From NCBI GenBank assembly GCA_029233925.1, contig JARGOX010000016.1:62001-126000 (forward strand): a stretch of DNA of 64,000 nt, given 5' to 3'. Under the pieces are notes generated by a model that was given only the letters and a program-made list of their open reading frames with translations, was not told the origin of the DNA and did not search any database. Below, one piece after another: positions 35,458 through 43,190 of this stretch. The position numbers and the translations under genes are program-made. The stretch is from Rhizobiaceae bacterium. Lineage in GTDB: Bacteria > Pseudomonadota > Alphaproteobacteria > Rhizobiales > Rhizobiaceae. Every line of letters starts with the position of its first letter. The stretch's first letter is position 1.

Positions 35458-36461
35458 ACAGGCATCTGCGGCGATCCATCATCATTGCCCTGTGCATGCT
35501 GATCCTGCCCTTCGTGTTGACGCCGGTGCTGGCGCAATCATCCCTGGGCATCGGCACGGCCGAACCGGCATTCAATGGCGGCGGGTTTTTCTCTTCGCTT
35601 TTCGGCTGGGTCAACGCTCAGCAGCAGGCCTTCTACCGATCCCTGTCCACAACCTTGAAGGCGATGCGCGAAGACCCGCAGCAGCTCTGGATCCTGATCG
35701 GCCTGTCCTTTTCCTACGGCGTTTTCCACGCCGCCGGTCCCGGCCACGGCAAGGCTGTCATTTCATCCTATGTCATCGCCAATGAGCAGACCCTGCGCCG
35801 CGGCGTCGCCATATCCTTCATGGCCGCTTTCATGCAGGGTGCCGTGGCGATCGTGATCGTCGGCGTCACCTATTTTGCCCTGCGCGGCAGCGGCATATCC
35901 ATGACCGAGGCGACCCATACCCTTGAAATTGTCAGCTACGGGTTGATTGCCGGATTTGGCGGCTGGCTGCTGTGGAAAAAACTGCGCCCCGCTGCAAGAC
36001 ACCAGCATCACGGGCACGATCACGGGCACGGGCATGATCACGGACACGGCCATGGCGACCACCATCATCAGGGCACCAGTGATGTCTGCGAAACCTGCGG
36101 CCATTCCCATGCACCGGACCCGGCAATATTGAAGGGCGAGCGGTTGAAACTGCGGGAAGCCTGGTCGGCCATCGTGGCAATCGGCCTACGGCCCTGTTCA
36201 GGCGCATTGATCGTTTTGACTTTTGCCCTGCTGAACGGGCTTTATCTGGGGGGCATCCTGTCGGTGGCCGCCATGTCGATCGGCACAGCCATCACCGTGT
36301 CCATCCTGGCAACCTTGGCCGTTTTGGCAAAGGGCGTGGCCATTCGTTTTGCCAGCAGCCAGTCAGCGGCCATGCGTATTGGCAATATTATCGAGATCGC
36401 CGGAGCCCTGACCGTCCTGCTGCTTGGACTTGTCCTGCTGGTCGCCGCGCTTCAGGCCTGA
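35451..36461 (+). CDS. NicO/RcnA-type nickel-cobalt exporter
   Basis: A 336-residue membrane transporter. After an N-terminal segment there are six hydrophobic helices, with the family motif HAAGPGHGKAVISSYVIAN in the first core helix, then GAVAIVIVGVTYFALRG. A histidine/glycine/aspartate-rich loop lies near residues 183-205, followed by GLRPCSGALIVLTFALLNGLYLGG in the second half. Both HxxGPGHGK and RPCSGA are hallmarks of the NicO family. It probably moves nickel or cobalt across the inner membrane together with the DUF1007 protein. Its 3' end overlaps the convergent small membrane protein by 10 bases. Confidence 0.92.
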   Translation: MLNRHLRRSIIIALCMLILPFVLTPVLAQSSLGIGTAEPAFNGGGFFSSLFGWVNAQQQAFYRSLSTTLKAMREDPQQLWILIGLSFSYGVFHAAGPGHGKAVISSYVIANEQTLRRGVAISFMAAFMQGAVAIVIVGVTYFALRGSGISMTEATHTLEIVSYGLIAGFGGWLLWKKLRPAARHQHHGHDHGHGHDHGHGHGDHHHQGTSDVCETCGHSHAPDPAILKGERLKLREAWSAIVAIGLRPCSGALIVLTFALLNGLYLGGILSVAAMSIGTAITVSILATLAVLAKGVAIRFASSQSAAMRIGNIIEIAGALTVLLLGLVLLVAALQA

Positions 36462-36676
36462 TCGGAAGGGCCATTGTGGCGCCGCTGATAGAGGCCCCGC
36501 AACCAGAATATTGCAAAAAAGCCGACCACGAAGACACCCGCCAGCCCGTAGCCCAGCCAGGGTGATATCTCGCCCAGCGCAAGAACCAATGTCGGCATGG
36601 CCAGAAACACCAGCGCTATGACGGCGAGGATAATGGCGGCAGCGATTGCCGAGGATTTTGCACTGCTGTCTGACAT
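36452..36676 (-). CDS. Small two-helix membrane protein
   Basis: A 74-residue protein with two hydrophobic segments, AIAAAIILAVIALVFLAMPTLVLAL and WLGYGLAGVFVVGFFAIFWL, a short loop between them and a basic tail. The ATG at 36676 has AGGAG about 9 bases upstream, better than the earlier starts at 36760. It overlaps the nickO-type transporter gene end by 10 bases in convergent orientation. No family recognised. Confidence 0.6.
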   Translation of the reverse strand: MSDSSAKSSAIAAAIILAVIALVFLAMPTLVLALGEISPWLGYGLAGVFVVGFFAIFWLRGLYQRRHNGPSDQA

Positions 36677-36820
36677 GGCCCTGCTCCTGACTGATCGTTG
36701 ATGGAATGTCATATATCCCATCAGAAAGACTTTGACATACAATTGAAAAGAAATCGGCAATAGGCCATGAATGAGGATGCTCTGATTGGGGCATCACTAA
36801 CAACAATTGGGAGAGTGTCC

Positions 36821-38014
36821 ATGCAGACGATTGCGGCCTTTGATCGCATGGGAGAGGAAAATGCCTTTGCGGTCCTGGCACGGGCAGCGGCCCTTCAGGC
36901 AGAAGGCCGTGACATCATCAATCTGGGCATTGGTCAGCCGGATTTCAAAACACCGGCGCATATTGTCGAGGCAGCCATCAAGGCGCTGAAAGACGGCCAT
37001 CACGGCTATACGCCGGCAAGTGGTCTGCCGCAGACCAGGGAGGCCGTTGTTCGCCGCACCATCACCATGACAGGTGTGGAGGTCTCGCCTGACCGGGTGA
37101 TGATCATGCCCGGTGGCAAACCGACCATGTATGCGGCCATCACCATGTTTGGCGAGCCTGGCGCCGAAATTCTCTATCCTGACCCGGGCTTTCCGATCTA
37201 TCGATCGATGATCGATTTCACCGGTGCAAAACCCGTTCCCATTCCCATTCGCGAGGAAAACGGTTTTGCTTTTTCGGCTGAGGAAACCCTGTCGAAAATC
37301 ACCCCGGCCACGCGTCTGCTGATTGTCAATTCGCCCGCCAATCCGACCGGCGGCGTGACACCGCGCAGTGAAATTGAAAAGCTGGTTGCCGGTCTGGCGC
37401 AACACCCGCATGTCGCCATCATGTCTGACGAGATCTATGACGTCATGACCTACGATGGTGAAAGCCATACCTCATTGCTGGGCTTCCCCGAGATCAGGGA
37501 CAGGCTGATCATCCTCAATGGCTGGTCAAAAACCTGGGCCATGACCGGTTGGCGCATGGGATGGTCGATCTGGCCGGAGGGACCCGGCGGTGCCAGGCTC
37601 TATGACAATGTGCGCAAACTGGCGGTCAATTGCTGGTCCTGCGTGAACGCACCAAGCCAGTTTGCCGGCATTGCTGCCATTGATGGCCCGCAGGACGATG
37701 TCCATGCCATGCTCAAGGCCTTCGACAGCCGCCGCAAGCTGGTGGCAAAAAGGCTGAATGCCATCGACAACATCCGTTGCGCGACACCCAAGGGCGCCTT
37801 CTATGCCTTTCCGAATATCAAGGACACCGGCTTCAAATCCAAGGATCTGGCCGCCCGCCTGCTCGAAGAATCAGGCGTCGCTCTGGTGGGCGGGCCGGAT
37901 TTCGGCGAATACGGCGAAGGCTATATCCGTTTTTCCTGCGCTGCCTCCGAAGAACAGATCGAAGCCGCCATCAAACGTTTTGCCGCGTTCCTGGAGAAGA
38001 ACAAGGACGGCTGA
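36821..38014 (+). CDS. Class I/II PLP-dependent aminotransferase
   Basis: A 397-residue fold-type I aminotransferase. INLGIGQPDFKTPAHIVEAA is the substrate-binding start, VNSPANPTGGV carries the PLP-contacting Asn, SDEIYDVMTYDG the Asp/Tyr pair, and NGWSKTWAMTGWRMGW the Schiff-base lysine; RFSCAASEE holds the carboxylate-binding Arg. This is the aspartate/aromatic group. The ATG at 36821 has GGGAGAG eight bases upstream. It converges on dctM with only 14 bases between stops. The preferred amino acid is not readable. Confidence 0.9.
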   Translation: MQTIAAFDRMGEENAFAVLARAAALQAEGRDIINLGIGQPDFKTPAHIVEAAIKALKDGHHGYTPASGLPQTREAVVRRTITMTGVEVSPDRVMIMPGGKPTMYAAITMFGEPGAEILYPDPGFPIYRSMIDFTGAKPVPIPIREENGFAFSAEETLSKITPATRLLIVNSPANPTGGVTPRSEIEKLVAGLAQHPHVAIMSDEIYDVMTYDGESHTSLLGFPEIRDRLIILNGWSKTWAMTGWRMGWSIWPEGPGGARLYDNVRKLAVNCWSCVNAPSQFAGIAAIDGPQDDVHAMLKAFDSRRKLVAKRLNAIDNIRCATPKGAFYAFPNIKDTGFKSKDLAARLLEESGVALVGGPDFGEYGEGYIRFSCAASEEQIEAAIKRFAAFLEKNKDG

Positions 38015-38028
38015 CAGCCTATCGCCCC

Positions 38029-39645
38029 CTACCGCGTGACGATTTCCGGCCCCATCAGCGAATAGGGCAGGAAGGTCGACAGGACCGGCACATAGGTGAC
38101 CAGAACAAGAAAGACAAAGAGCACGGCGACAAATGGCAGCGCCGCGCGCACCACCTGCATGAGACTCATGCCCGTGATGCCCGATGTCACAAACAGGTTG
38201 AGACCGATGGGTGGCGTTACCATGCCGATCTCCATATTGACCACCATGATGATACCAAGATGCACCGGATCAATGCCCAGCTCCATGGCGATGGGAAAGA
38301 CCACCGGCGCCACGATCAATAGCAGCCCTGACGGCTCCATGAATTGCCCGCCCAGCAGCAGCAGCACATTGACTGCGATCAGGAAGGTAAACCAGGTGAA
38401 CCCGGCATCCAGCATGATATCGGTAATGGCCTGCGGGATCCGTTCCGCTGTCAAAACATGCGCAAACAACAGCGCATTGACGATGATGAACATCAGCATG
38501 ATGGTCGTCTTGGATGCATCGACCATCACCTTGCGGGTGTCTTCATTGAAGAAGACGGCAAAGGAATTGCGGCCCATCAAAGACAGATTGCGGCCCCAGA
38601 TCGGCAGTCCGGCAGCCAGCGTCGCGGGTGCACGGGCAAGCCCTTCCTGACCCCGCCAGGCGATATAGGCAAGGATGATCGCCACAGACAGGACCAGCCC
38701 CAATTGGGCTCGTCCCGCCGCGCTCACCGTTTCCATGTCGGCGGTTGCAAAAAACGACAGGATCATCCAGACGAAGAAAAAGGCAAGCGCATAGACCGAG
38801 GCTGAAAATCCGACCCGCGCAGACTTGCTGTCACTGTCCAGCACCCAGGGAACATCCTTCATCGGGCCCATGTCGCGGTAGATGAACAGGGCAATGAAAA
38901 ACGCATAGACTGCCGCGACAGCCGCCGCCTCTGTGGGTGTGAAGACGCCACCATAAATACCGCCGAGAATAATGATGATCAGGAACAGGCCCCAGCCTGC
39001 CTGTTTGCCACCATCGAGCAATTCGTGAACCCCCCTCCAGGGTTCGGCTGGCAAACCCTTGATCCGCGCCATCACATAGATGGCCACCATCAGCATCAGC
39101 CCGGCCACCAGACCTGGTATCACCCCCGCCAGAAACATGCGTCCGACAGAGACATCCGTTGCCGCCGAATAGACGACCATGACGATGGATGGGGGAATCA
39201 GGATGCCAAGTGTGCCCGCATTGGCTATGATGCCGGATGCGAATTCCTTGCTGTATCCGACCTCACGCATGCCGGCGATGGCGATCGAACCAATGGCCAC
39301 GACGGTCGCCGGCGATGACCCGGACAATGCGGCAAACAACATGCAGGCCAGAACACTTGCCATGGCCAGCCCGCCGCGAAAGTGCCCCACCGTGGCAATG
39401 GCGAACCGGATGATTCGCTTGGCGACGCCGCCGGTGGACATGAAAGCCGATGCCAGGATGAAAAACGGAATGGCCAAGAGAGTGTAATTCTGTGATGCCG
39501 TGAACAGCTGCAGGGCAACCGATGACATGGAATCCTGCGAAAAGAAGGCAATCACCAGGATCGATGACAACCCCAGCGAGACCGCCACCGGAACGCCCAT
39601 GAACAACAGCCCCAGAACCAGGACAAAGAGGATGAATGCGTCCAT
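38029..39645 (-). CDS. dctM: TRAP transporter large permease subunit (DctM type)
   Basis: A 538-residue integral membrane protein with about a dozen helices. The N-terminal MDAFILFVLVLGLLFMGVPVAVSLGLSSI and the repeated GIxIPPSIxM-type motifs (GTLGILIPPSIVMVVYSAAT; VTPPIGLNLFVTSGITGMSL) are typical. It is about 100 residues longer than ordinary DctM, with an extra, partly hydrophilic region around residues 240-350; such long forms exist in the family. It drives sodium-dependent uptake with DctQ and DctP. The ATG at 39645 follows the dctQ stop by 4 bases. Confidence 0.93.
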   Translation of the reverse strand: MDAFILFVLVLGLLFMGVPVAVSLGLSSILVIAFFSQDSMSSVALQLFTASQNYTLLAIPFFILASAFMSTGGVAKRIIRFAIATVGHFRGGLAMASVLACMLFAALSGSSPATVVAIGSIAIAGMREVGYSKEFASGIIANAGTLGILIPPSIVMVVYSAATDVSVGRMFLAGVIPGLVAGLMLMVAIYVMARIKGLPAEPWRGVHELLDGGKQAGWGLFLIIIILGGIYGGVFTPTEAAAVAAVYAFFIALFIYRDMGPMKDVPWVLDSDSKSARVGFSASVYALAFFFVWMILSFFATADMETVSAAGRAQLGLVLSVAIILAYIAWRGQEGLARAPATLAAGLPIWGRNLSLMGRNSFAVFFNEDTRKVMVDASKTTIMLMFIIVNALLFAHVLTAERIPQAITDIMLDAGFTWFTFLIAVNVLLLLGGQFMEPSGLLLIVAPVVFPIAMELGIDPVHLGIIMVVNMEIGMVTPPIGLNLFVTSGITGMSLMQVVRAALPFVAVLFVFLVLVTYVPVLSTFLPYSLMGPEIVTR

Positions 39646-39649
39646 GAGT

Positions 39650-40330
39650 TCAGTCCTTGAATAGGTCTTTGTTTTCGGCGACCAGGTCTTCAGCTTCGTG
39701 GCTGGCAATGATCAGCTTTCGATCACCGTTCCAGATTTGCACCATCGCCTGCAGACTGCGGAAGGCAAACAGGGCAAGGCCCACTGGAAGTATGAGATAG
39801 GCGATCCAGCGCTGCACCCGTTCCTGCACACCCAGACTTTCCTGAACCCAGACAGGGTAGCGCAGATCATCAAGCCCAATGCCGATCTGGAACATCTTGC
39901 GCCAATAGAATACCGCTCCGCCCTTGGTATCGGCACCGAAATAGGCCAGCCACCCGGCCGACAGCAGCGTGATTGCATAAATGACGGCGCAGAGGGCGCC
40001 AAACAGGGCAACCGCCCGGAATGCACGCGCCGGAAGCAGTTGAATAAATGCATCAACGCCCAGATGGCAGCCGATCTTGATGCCATAGCTCATGCCGAAC
40101 AGGATCATCCAGGCAAACAGGATGCGGGTAAACTCCAGCGCGCCGCCCCAACCGGTGTTGAAGCCGTAGCGCGCGATGACCTGCAGGAAGGAGACAATGG
40201 TAATCAGCGCCAATATCGACGCCAGAACATTCTCTTCAAACCGGGTGACGGCCTCCGGCCGGGCCCGCTCGATGAAAAACAGCGCCACGACGATCAGCAC
40301 CATGCCCAGATAGGGCCAATAGGCTGCCAT
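39650..40330 (-). CDS. dctQ: TRAP transporter small permease subunit (DctQ type)
   Basis: A 226-residue membrane protein with four hydrophobic helices, including VLASILALITIVSFLQVIARYGFNTGWGGALEFTRILFAWMILFGMSYGIKIGCHLGVDAF, the conserved DctQ core. GGAGG lies six bases above the ATG. The C-terminal tail is longer than in minimal DctQ proteins. It lies between dctP (117-base gap) and dctM (4-base gap) and forms the membrane pair with DctM. Confidence 0.92.
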   Translation of the reverse strand: MAAYWPYLGMVLIVVALFFIERARPEAVTRFEENVLASILALITIVSFLQVIARYGFNTGWGGALEFTRILFAWMILFGMSYGIKIGCHLGVDAFIQLLPARAFRAVALFGALCAVIYAITLLSAGWLAYFGADTKGGAVFYWRKMFQIGIGLDDLRYPVWVQESLGVQERVQRWIAYLILPVGLALFAFRSLQAMVQIWNGDRKLIIASHEAEDLVAENKDLFKD

Positions 40331-40447
40331 TTCATCCTCCCCCTTCAGATTTCAGGTCCGTACGCCAAGGTCCATACTGATGCGCCAGTGCCAGTGTCTG
40401 TCCGGAATGCCCACAAAAGCGGGCATCCCGGTTTTGGTTCGCTTCAA

Positions 40448-41446
40448 TTACTGATTGGCAGCAACGGCAGCGTCGATATTTTCCTTGCCGATGTCGGCTT
40501 CGAACTTCGCCCAGACGGGTTTCATGGTCTCAACCCAGACTTTGCGCTGCTCCGGTGTCAGTTGGCGGATCGCGCCGCCGGCGGCAATGATGCCCTGCTT
40601 GGCCTCTTCATTGATGGCCTCGGCATTGGCATTGGCCTTGTTGACCTCCTCGGAAAAGATGGTGACGAACTGCTCGCGCACATCCTCAGGCAGGCTGTTG
40701 AGCCAATCCGTGGAGGTGATCGCCAGATAGGTCAGCAACTGATGGTTTGTTTCAGTGACCCCATCCTGAACCTCAAAGAACTTCTGCTTGTAGATGTTCG
40801 ACCAGGTGTTTTCCTGTCCGTCCACCACACCGGTCTGAAGCGCACCATAGACTTCCTTGAAGGCCAGCTTCTGGGCTGATGCGCCCATCGCTTCGATCAT
40901 AGCAACGGCCACGTCGGATGTCTGCACGCGGAACTTCAGACCATCGGCGTCCTCAGGCACCAGAAGCGGCTTGTTGGCGGAAAAATGCTTCAGACCATTA
41001 TAGACATAGCCAAGGCCCGTATAACCCTTGTCCTCTATGGCTTTCAGCATTCCCTGACCGACTGGTCCCTGGGTGAAATTGTTCACCGCAGCCATTGACG
41101 AAAACAGGAATGGCAGATCAAAAAGCCGATAGGCCTTTGTATAGGCCTCGAATTTCGACAGCGACGGCGCCGCCACCTGAACATCACCCAGCAGCAAGGC
41201 TTCCATCACCTTGTCATCATCGAACAATGTCGAATTCGGGTAGACCTCCATGCAGGCCTTGCCATTCATCTCGTCATTGATGCGCGCAGCAATGGCCGTG
41301 GCCGCATCACCTTTTGGATGACCGGAATTTGCAGTCACATGGCTGAACTTGATAACAATCTCGCCATCATCACAGTCTTCCGCCATGGCATGACCGGCAC
41401 TCAACATGATGGCAATGGCCGAAACGGCGCCCAATAATTTCTTCAT
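40448..41446 (-). CDS. dctP: TRAP transporter substrate-binding protein (DctP type)
   Basis: A 332-residue periplasmic binding protein with a Sec signal (KKLLGAVSAIAIMLSAGHAMA, cleavage before EDCDD). Family blocks: IVIKFSHVTANSGHPKGDAA, EVYPNSTLFDDDKVMEALLLGDVQVAAPS, LKFRVQTSDVAVAMIEAMGASAQKLAFKEVYGALQTGVVDGQENTWSNIY. These fit the C4-dicarboxylate branch, and DctBD control supports that. GGAGG stands about 8 bases above the ATG at 41446. It is the first gene of dctPQM, behind a sigma-54 promoter. Confidence 0.94.
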   Translation of the reverse strand: MKKLLGAVSAIAIMLSAGHAMAEDCDDGEIVIKFSHVTANSGHPKGDAATAIAARINDEMNGKACMEVYPNSTLFDDDKVMEALLLGDVQVAAPSLSKFEAYTKAYRLFDLPFLFSSMAAVNNFTQGPVGQGMLKAIEDKGYTGLGYVYNGLKHFSANKPLLVPEDADGLKFRVQTSDVAVAMIEAMGASAQKLAFKEVYGALQTGVVDGQENTWSNIYKQKFFEVQDGVTETNHQLLTYLAITSTDWLNSLPEDVREQFVTIFSEEVNKANANAEAINEEAKQGIIAAGGAIRQLTPEQRKVWVETMKPVWAKFEADIGKENIDAAVAANQ

Positions 41447-41592
41447 AATATCCTCCTGAGGCGTGCTTGCGCACCGCCTGATTCTCCCGGATTGGATACT
41501 TGGATCCAATCAGATGACGATGGCCACCAAACCAGCAAAATTGCGGCGGTGACCCGGTATGACGGCAGTCGTCCGGGGTGAATGTCAAGCTT

Positions 41593-41610
41593 TGGCTACG
41601 ATCGTAGCCA
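41593..41610. promoter_or_regulatory. Perfect 18-base palindrome in the dctP leader
   Basis: TGGCTACGATCGTAGCCA is fully self-complementary. It lies about 40 bases downstream of the expected sigma-54 start site and 147 bases above the dctP start codon. A GntR- or TetR-size dimer could bind here and block transcription. It shares the GTAGC element with the upstream sites at 41761-41809, so the activator itself may also bind. Confidence 0.5.
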
Positions 41611-41646
41611 CTCCCCCGAGTGACGATGTCCCGTCGTCTATAACTT

Positions 41647-41662
41647 AGCAATATGCATGCCA
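41647..41662 (-). promoter_or_regulatory. Sigma-54 promoter of dctPQM
   Basis: On the minus strand the sequence reads TGGCATGCATATTGCT, matching the -24/-12 consensus TGGCAC-N5-TTGC at nine of ten positions. The essential GG and GC doublets are exactly 10 bases apart. It is about 200 bases above dctP, and the gene for a sigma-54 activator (dctD) ends 180 bases upstream. The transcript would start near 41636. Confidence 0.72.
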
Positions 41663-41760
41663 TATGGCTGATCAAGGGCCTGATTACGAAACAATCAAAC
41701 GATTACAGCAAGATAGAAAATTGCTGCACCCCTGAGCCGCCACACCTGGGAGCCGGCCAT

Positions 41761-41809
41761 GGGTAGCAGACTACACATGACTTGCAGCCTGCGGGTAGCC
41801 AGCTACCCG
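41761..41809. promoter_or_regulatory. Two tandem palindromes, likely DctD enhancer sites
   Basis: CGGGTAGC-CA-GCTACCCG (41792-41809) is a perfect 18-base palindrome. A second copy, GGGTAGCAGACTACAC (41761-41776), matches it with a weaker right half. Centres are 32 bases apart, about three helical turns, so both face the same side of the DNA. They lie about 110-145 bases above the -24 element, the usual place for activators of sigma-54 RNA polymerase. Confidence 0.65.
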
Positions 41810-41843
41810 AAAATGCGAACAAGCAGCGATTTCAGCGTTGCGC

Positions 41844-43184
41844 CTATTCCGTGGTCTCGAAGGAAATACCCAACCGCTTGATCTTGTCGTAGAGGCCTTT
41901 GCGGGAAATACCCAGCGCTTCATAAACAGGTTTGAGCCCACCCTCATGGCGTGAAAGTTCCGTTTCAATCGCCGCCTTTTCAAATGCCGCAACCCGGCTG
42001 GCCAAGGTTGGCGCCTGATCGCGCGTGCCCTCGGAGGCTGTATCGAAACCGTTCCACATGCCAAGCACAAACCGCTCGGCATAATTGCGCAATTCCCGCA
42101 CATTGCCCGGCCAGTCATGGTCAAGCAGCTGCGTTTCCAGATCATGGTCGATATCGGGTATTTCACGGCGGTAGCGGGCTCGTGCATCGCGCGCCAGATG
42201 GAAAAACAGCAGCGGAATATCATCCTTGCGGTCGCGCAGCGGCGGGATGGCGAGGGTGATGACATTGAGCCGATAGTAAAGATCAGATCGGAAAGCGCCC
42301 TTGGCGCTTTCCTTTTCCAGATCGTATTTTGTTGCCGCAACGAAACGCACATCAAGCGGTATGACCTTGTTCGAACCCAGCCGTTCCACGGTTCGCTCTT
42401 CAATGGCGCGCAGCAATTTTGCCTGAAGATCAAGCGGCATGGACTCGATTTCATCCAGAAATACGGTGCCGCCATGTGCATGTTCCAGCTTGCCGATGCG
42501 CAATTTCTGGGCACCGGTAAAGGCGCCCGATTCATGGCCGAACAATTCGGATTCGAATATCTCGGCAGGCAGGGCAGCGCAATTGATCGCAACAAAATTG
42601 CCCTTTGCCCGAGGACCATAATCATGCAGCGCACGGGCCACGACCTCCTTGCCCGAACCGGTTTCTCCGACGATGAGAACATCGGCATCCGTTTCGGCAA
42701 CAGCCTTGATCTGCCCGCGCAATTTGATGATCCCGGCGGACCGGCCGACGAGCCGCTGGATCAGATCATGACGCTGGTCCAGCTCATTGCGCAACGTCCG
42801 GTTTTCCAGCACCAGCCGCCGTTTTTCCAGAGCCCGCTCGATCACTGTCGACAATCTGGACACGGGAAACGGCTTTTCGATGAAATCATAGGCACCGCCG
42901 CGCATCGCCTCCACGGCAATTTGCACATCCCCGTGCCCGGTGATCAGGATAACGGGATAGGTCGGATCGATGGCCAGCGCCTTTTTGAGCAACACCATGC
43001 CATCATCGCCCGGCATCCGGATATCCGTCACCACAACGCCGTAATCGTCGCGCCCCAGAGCTTCCAGCACGCTGTCGGCACGGCTATGGGCAATCACGTC
43101 CAGCCCTTCCAGTTCCAGAGCCTGCGCCAGGGCATGCCGCAAGTCGTCATCGTCATCAACAAGATGAATGGTTCCACTGATCAA
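41844..43184 (-). CDS. dctD: Sigma-54-dependent response regulator of the DctD type
   Basis: A 446-residue NtrC-family regulator. Receiver domain about 5-120 with acidic DDDDD cluster and phosphorylatable Asp in VVTDIRMPG. The AAA+ domain (about 145-380) has Walker A GETGSGKE, the sigma-54 contact loop GAFTGA and the Walker B region GGTVFLDEIESM. A Fis-type HTH closes the protein (VYEALGISRKGLYDKIKRLGI). It lies 6 bases after dctB and just above the dctPQM operon, whose sigma-54 promoter it should activate. In rhizobia DctBD senses C4-dicarboxylates and activates dctA; here the target seems to be a TRAP system. Confidence 0.92.
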   Translation of the reverse strand: MISGTIHLVDDDDDLRHALAQALELEGLDVIAHSRADSVLEALGRDDYGVVVTDIRMPGDDGMVLLKKALAIDPTYPVILITGHGDVQIAVEAMRGGAYDFIEKPFPVSRLSTVIERALEKRRLVLENRTLRNELDQRHDLIQRLVGRSAGIIKLRGQIKAVAETDADVLIVGETGSGKEVVARALHDYGPRAKGNFVAINCAALPAEIFESELFGHESGAFTGAQKLRIGKLEHAHGGTVFLDEIESMPLDLQAKLLRAIEERTVERLGSNKVIPLDVRFVAATKYDLEKESAKGAFRSDLYYRLNVITLAIPPLRDRKDDIPLLFFHLARDARARYRREIPDIDHDLETQLLDHDWPGNVRELRNYAERFVLGMWNGFDTASEGTRDQAPTLASRVAAFEKAAIETELSRHEGGLKPVYEALGISRKGLYDKIKRLGISFETTE

Positions 43185-43190
43185 GGCTGT

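Noticed and set aside
39698-40879. 393-residue plus-strand frame
   Set aside because: Antisense to dctQ and dctP; no start signal.
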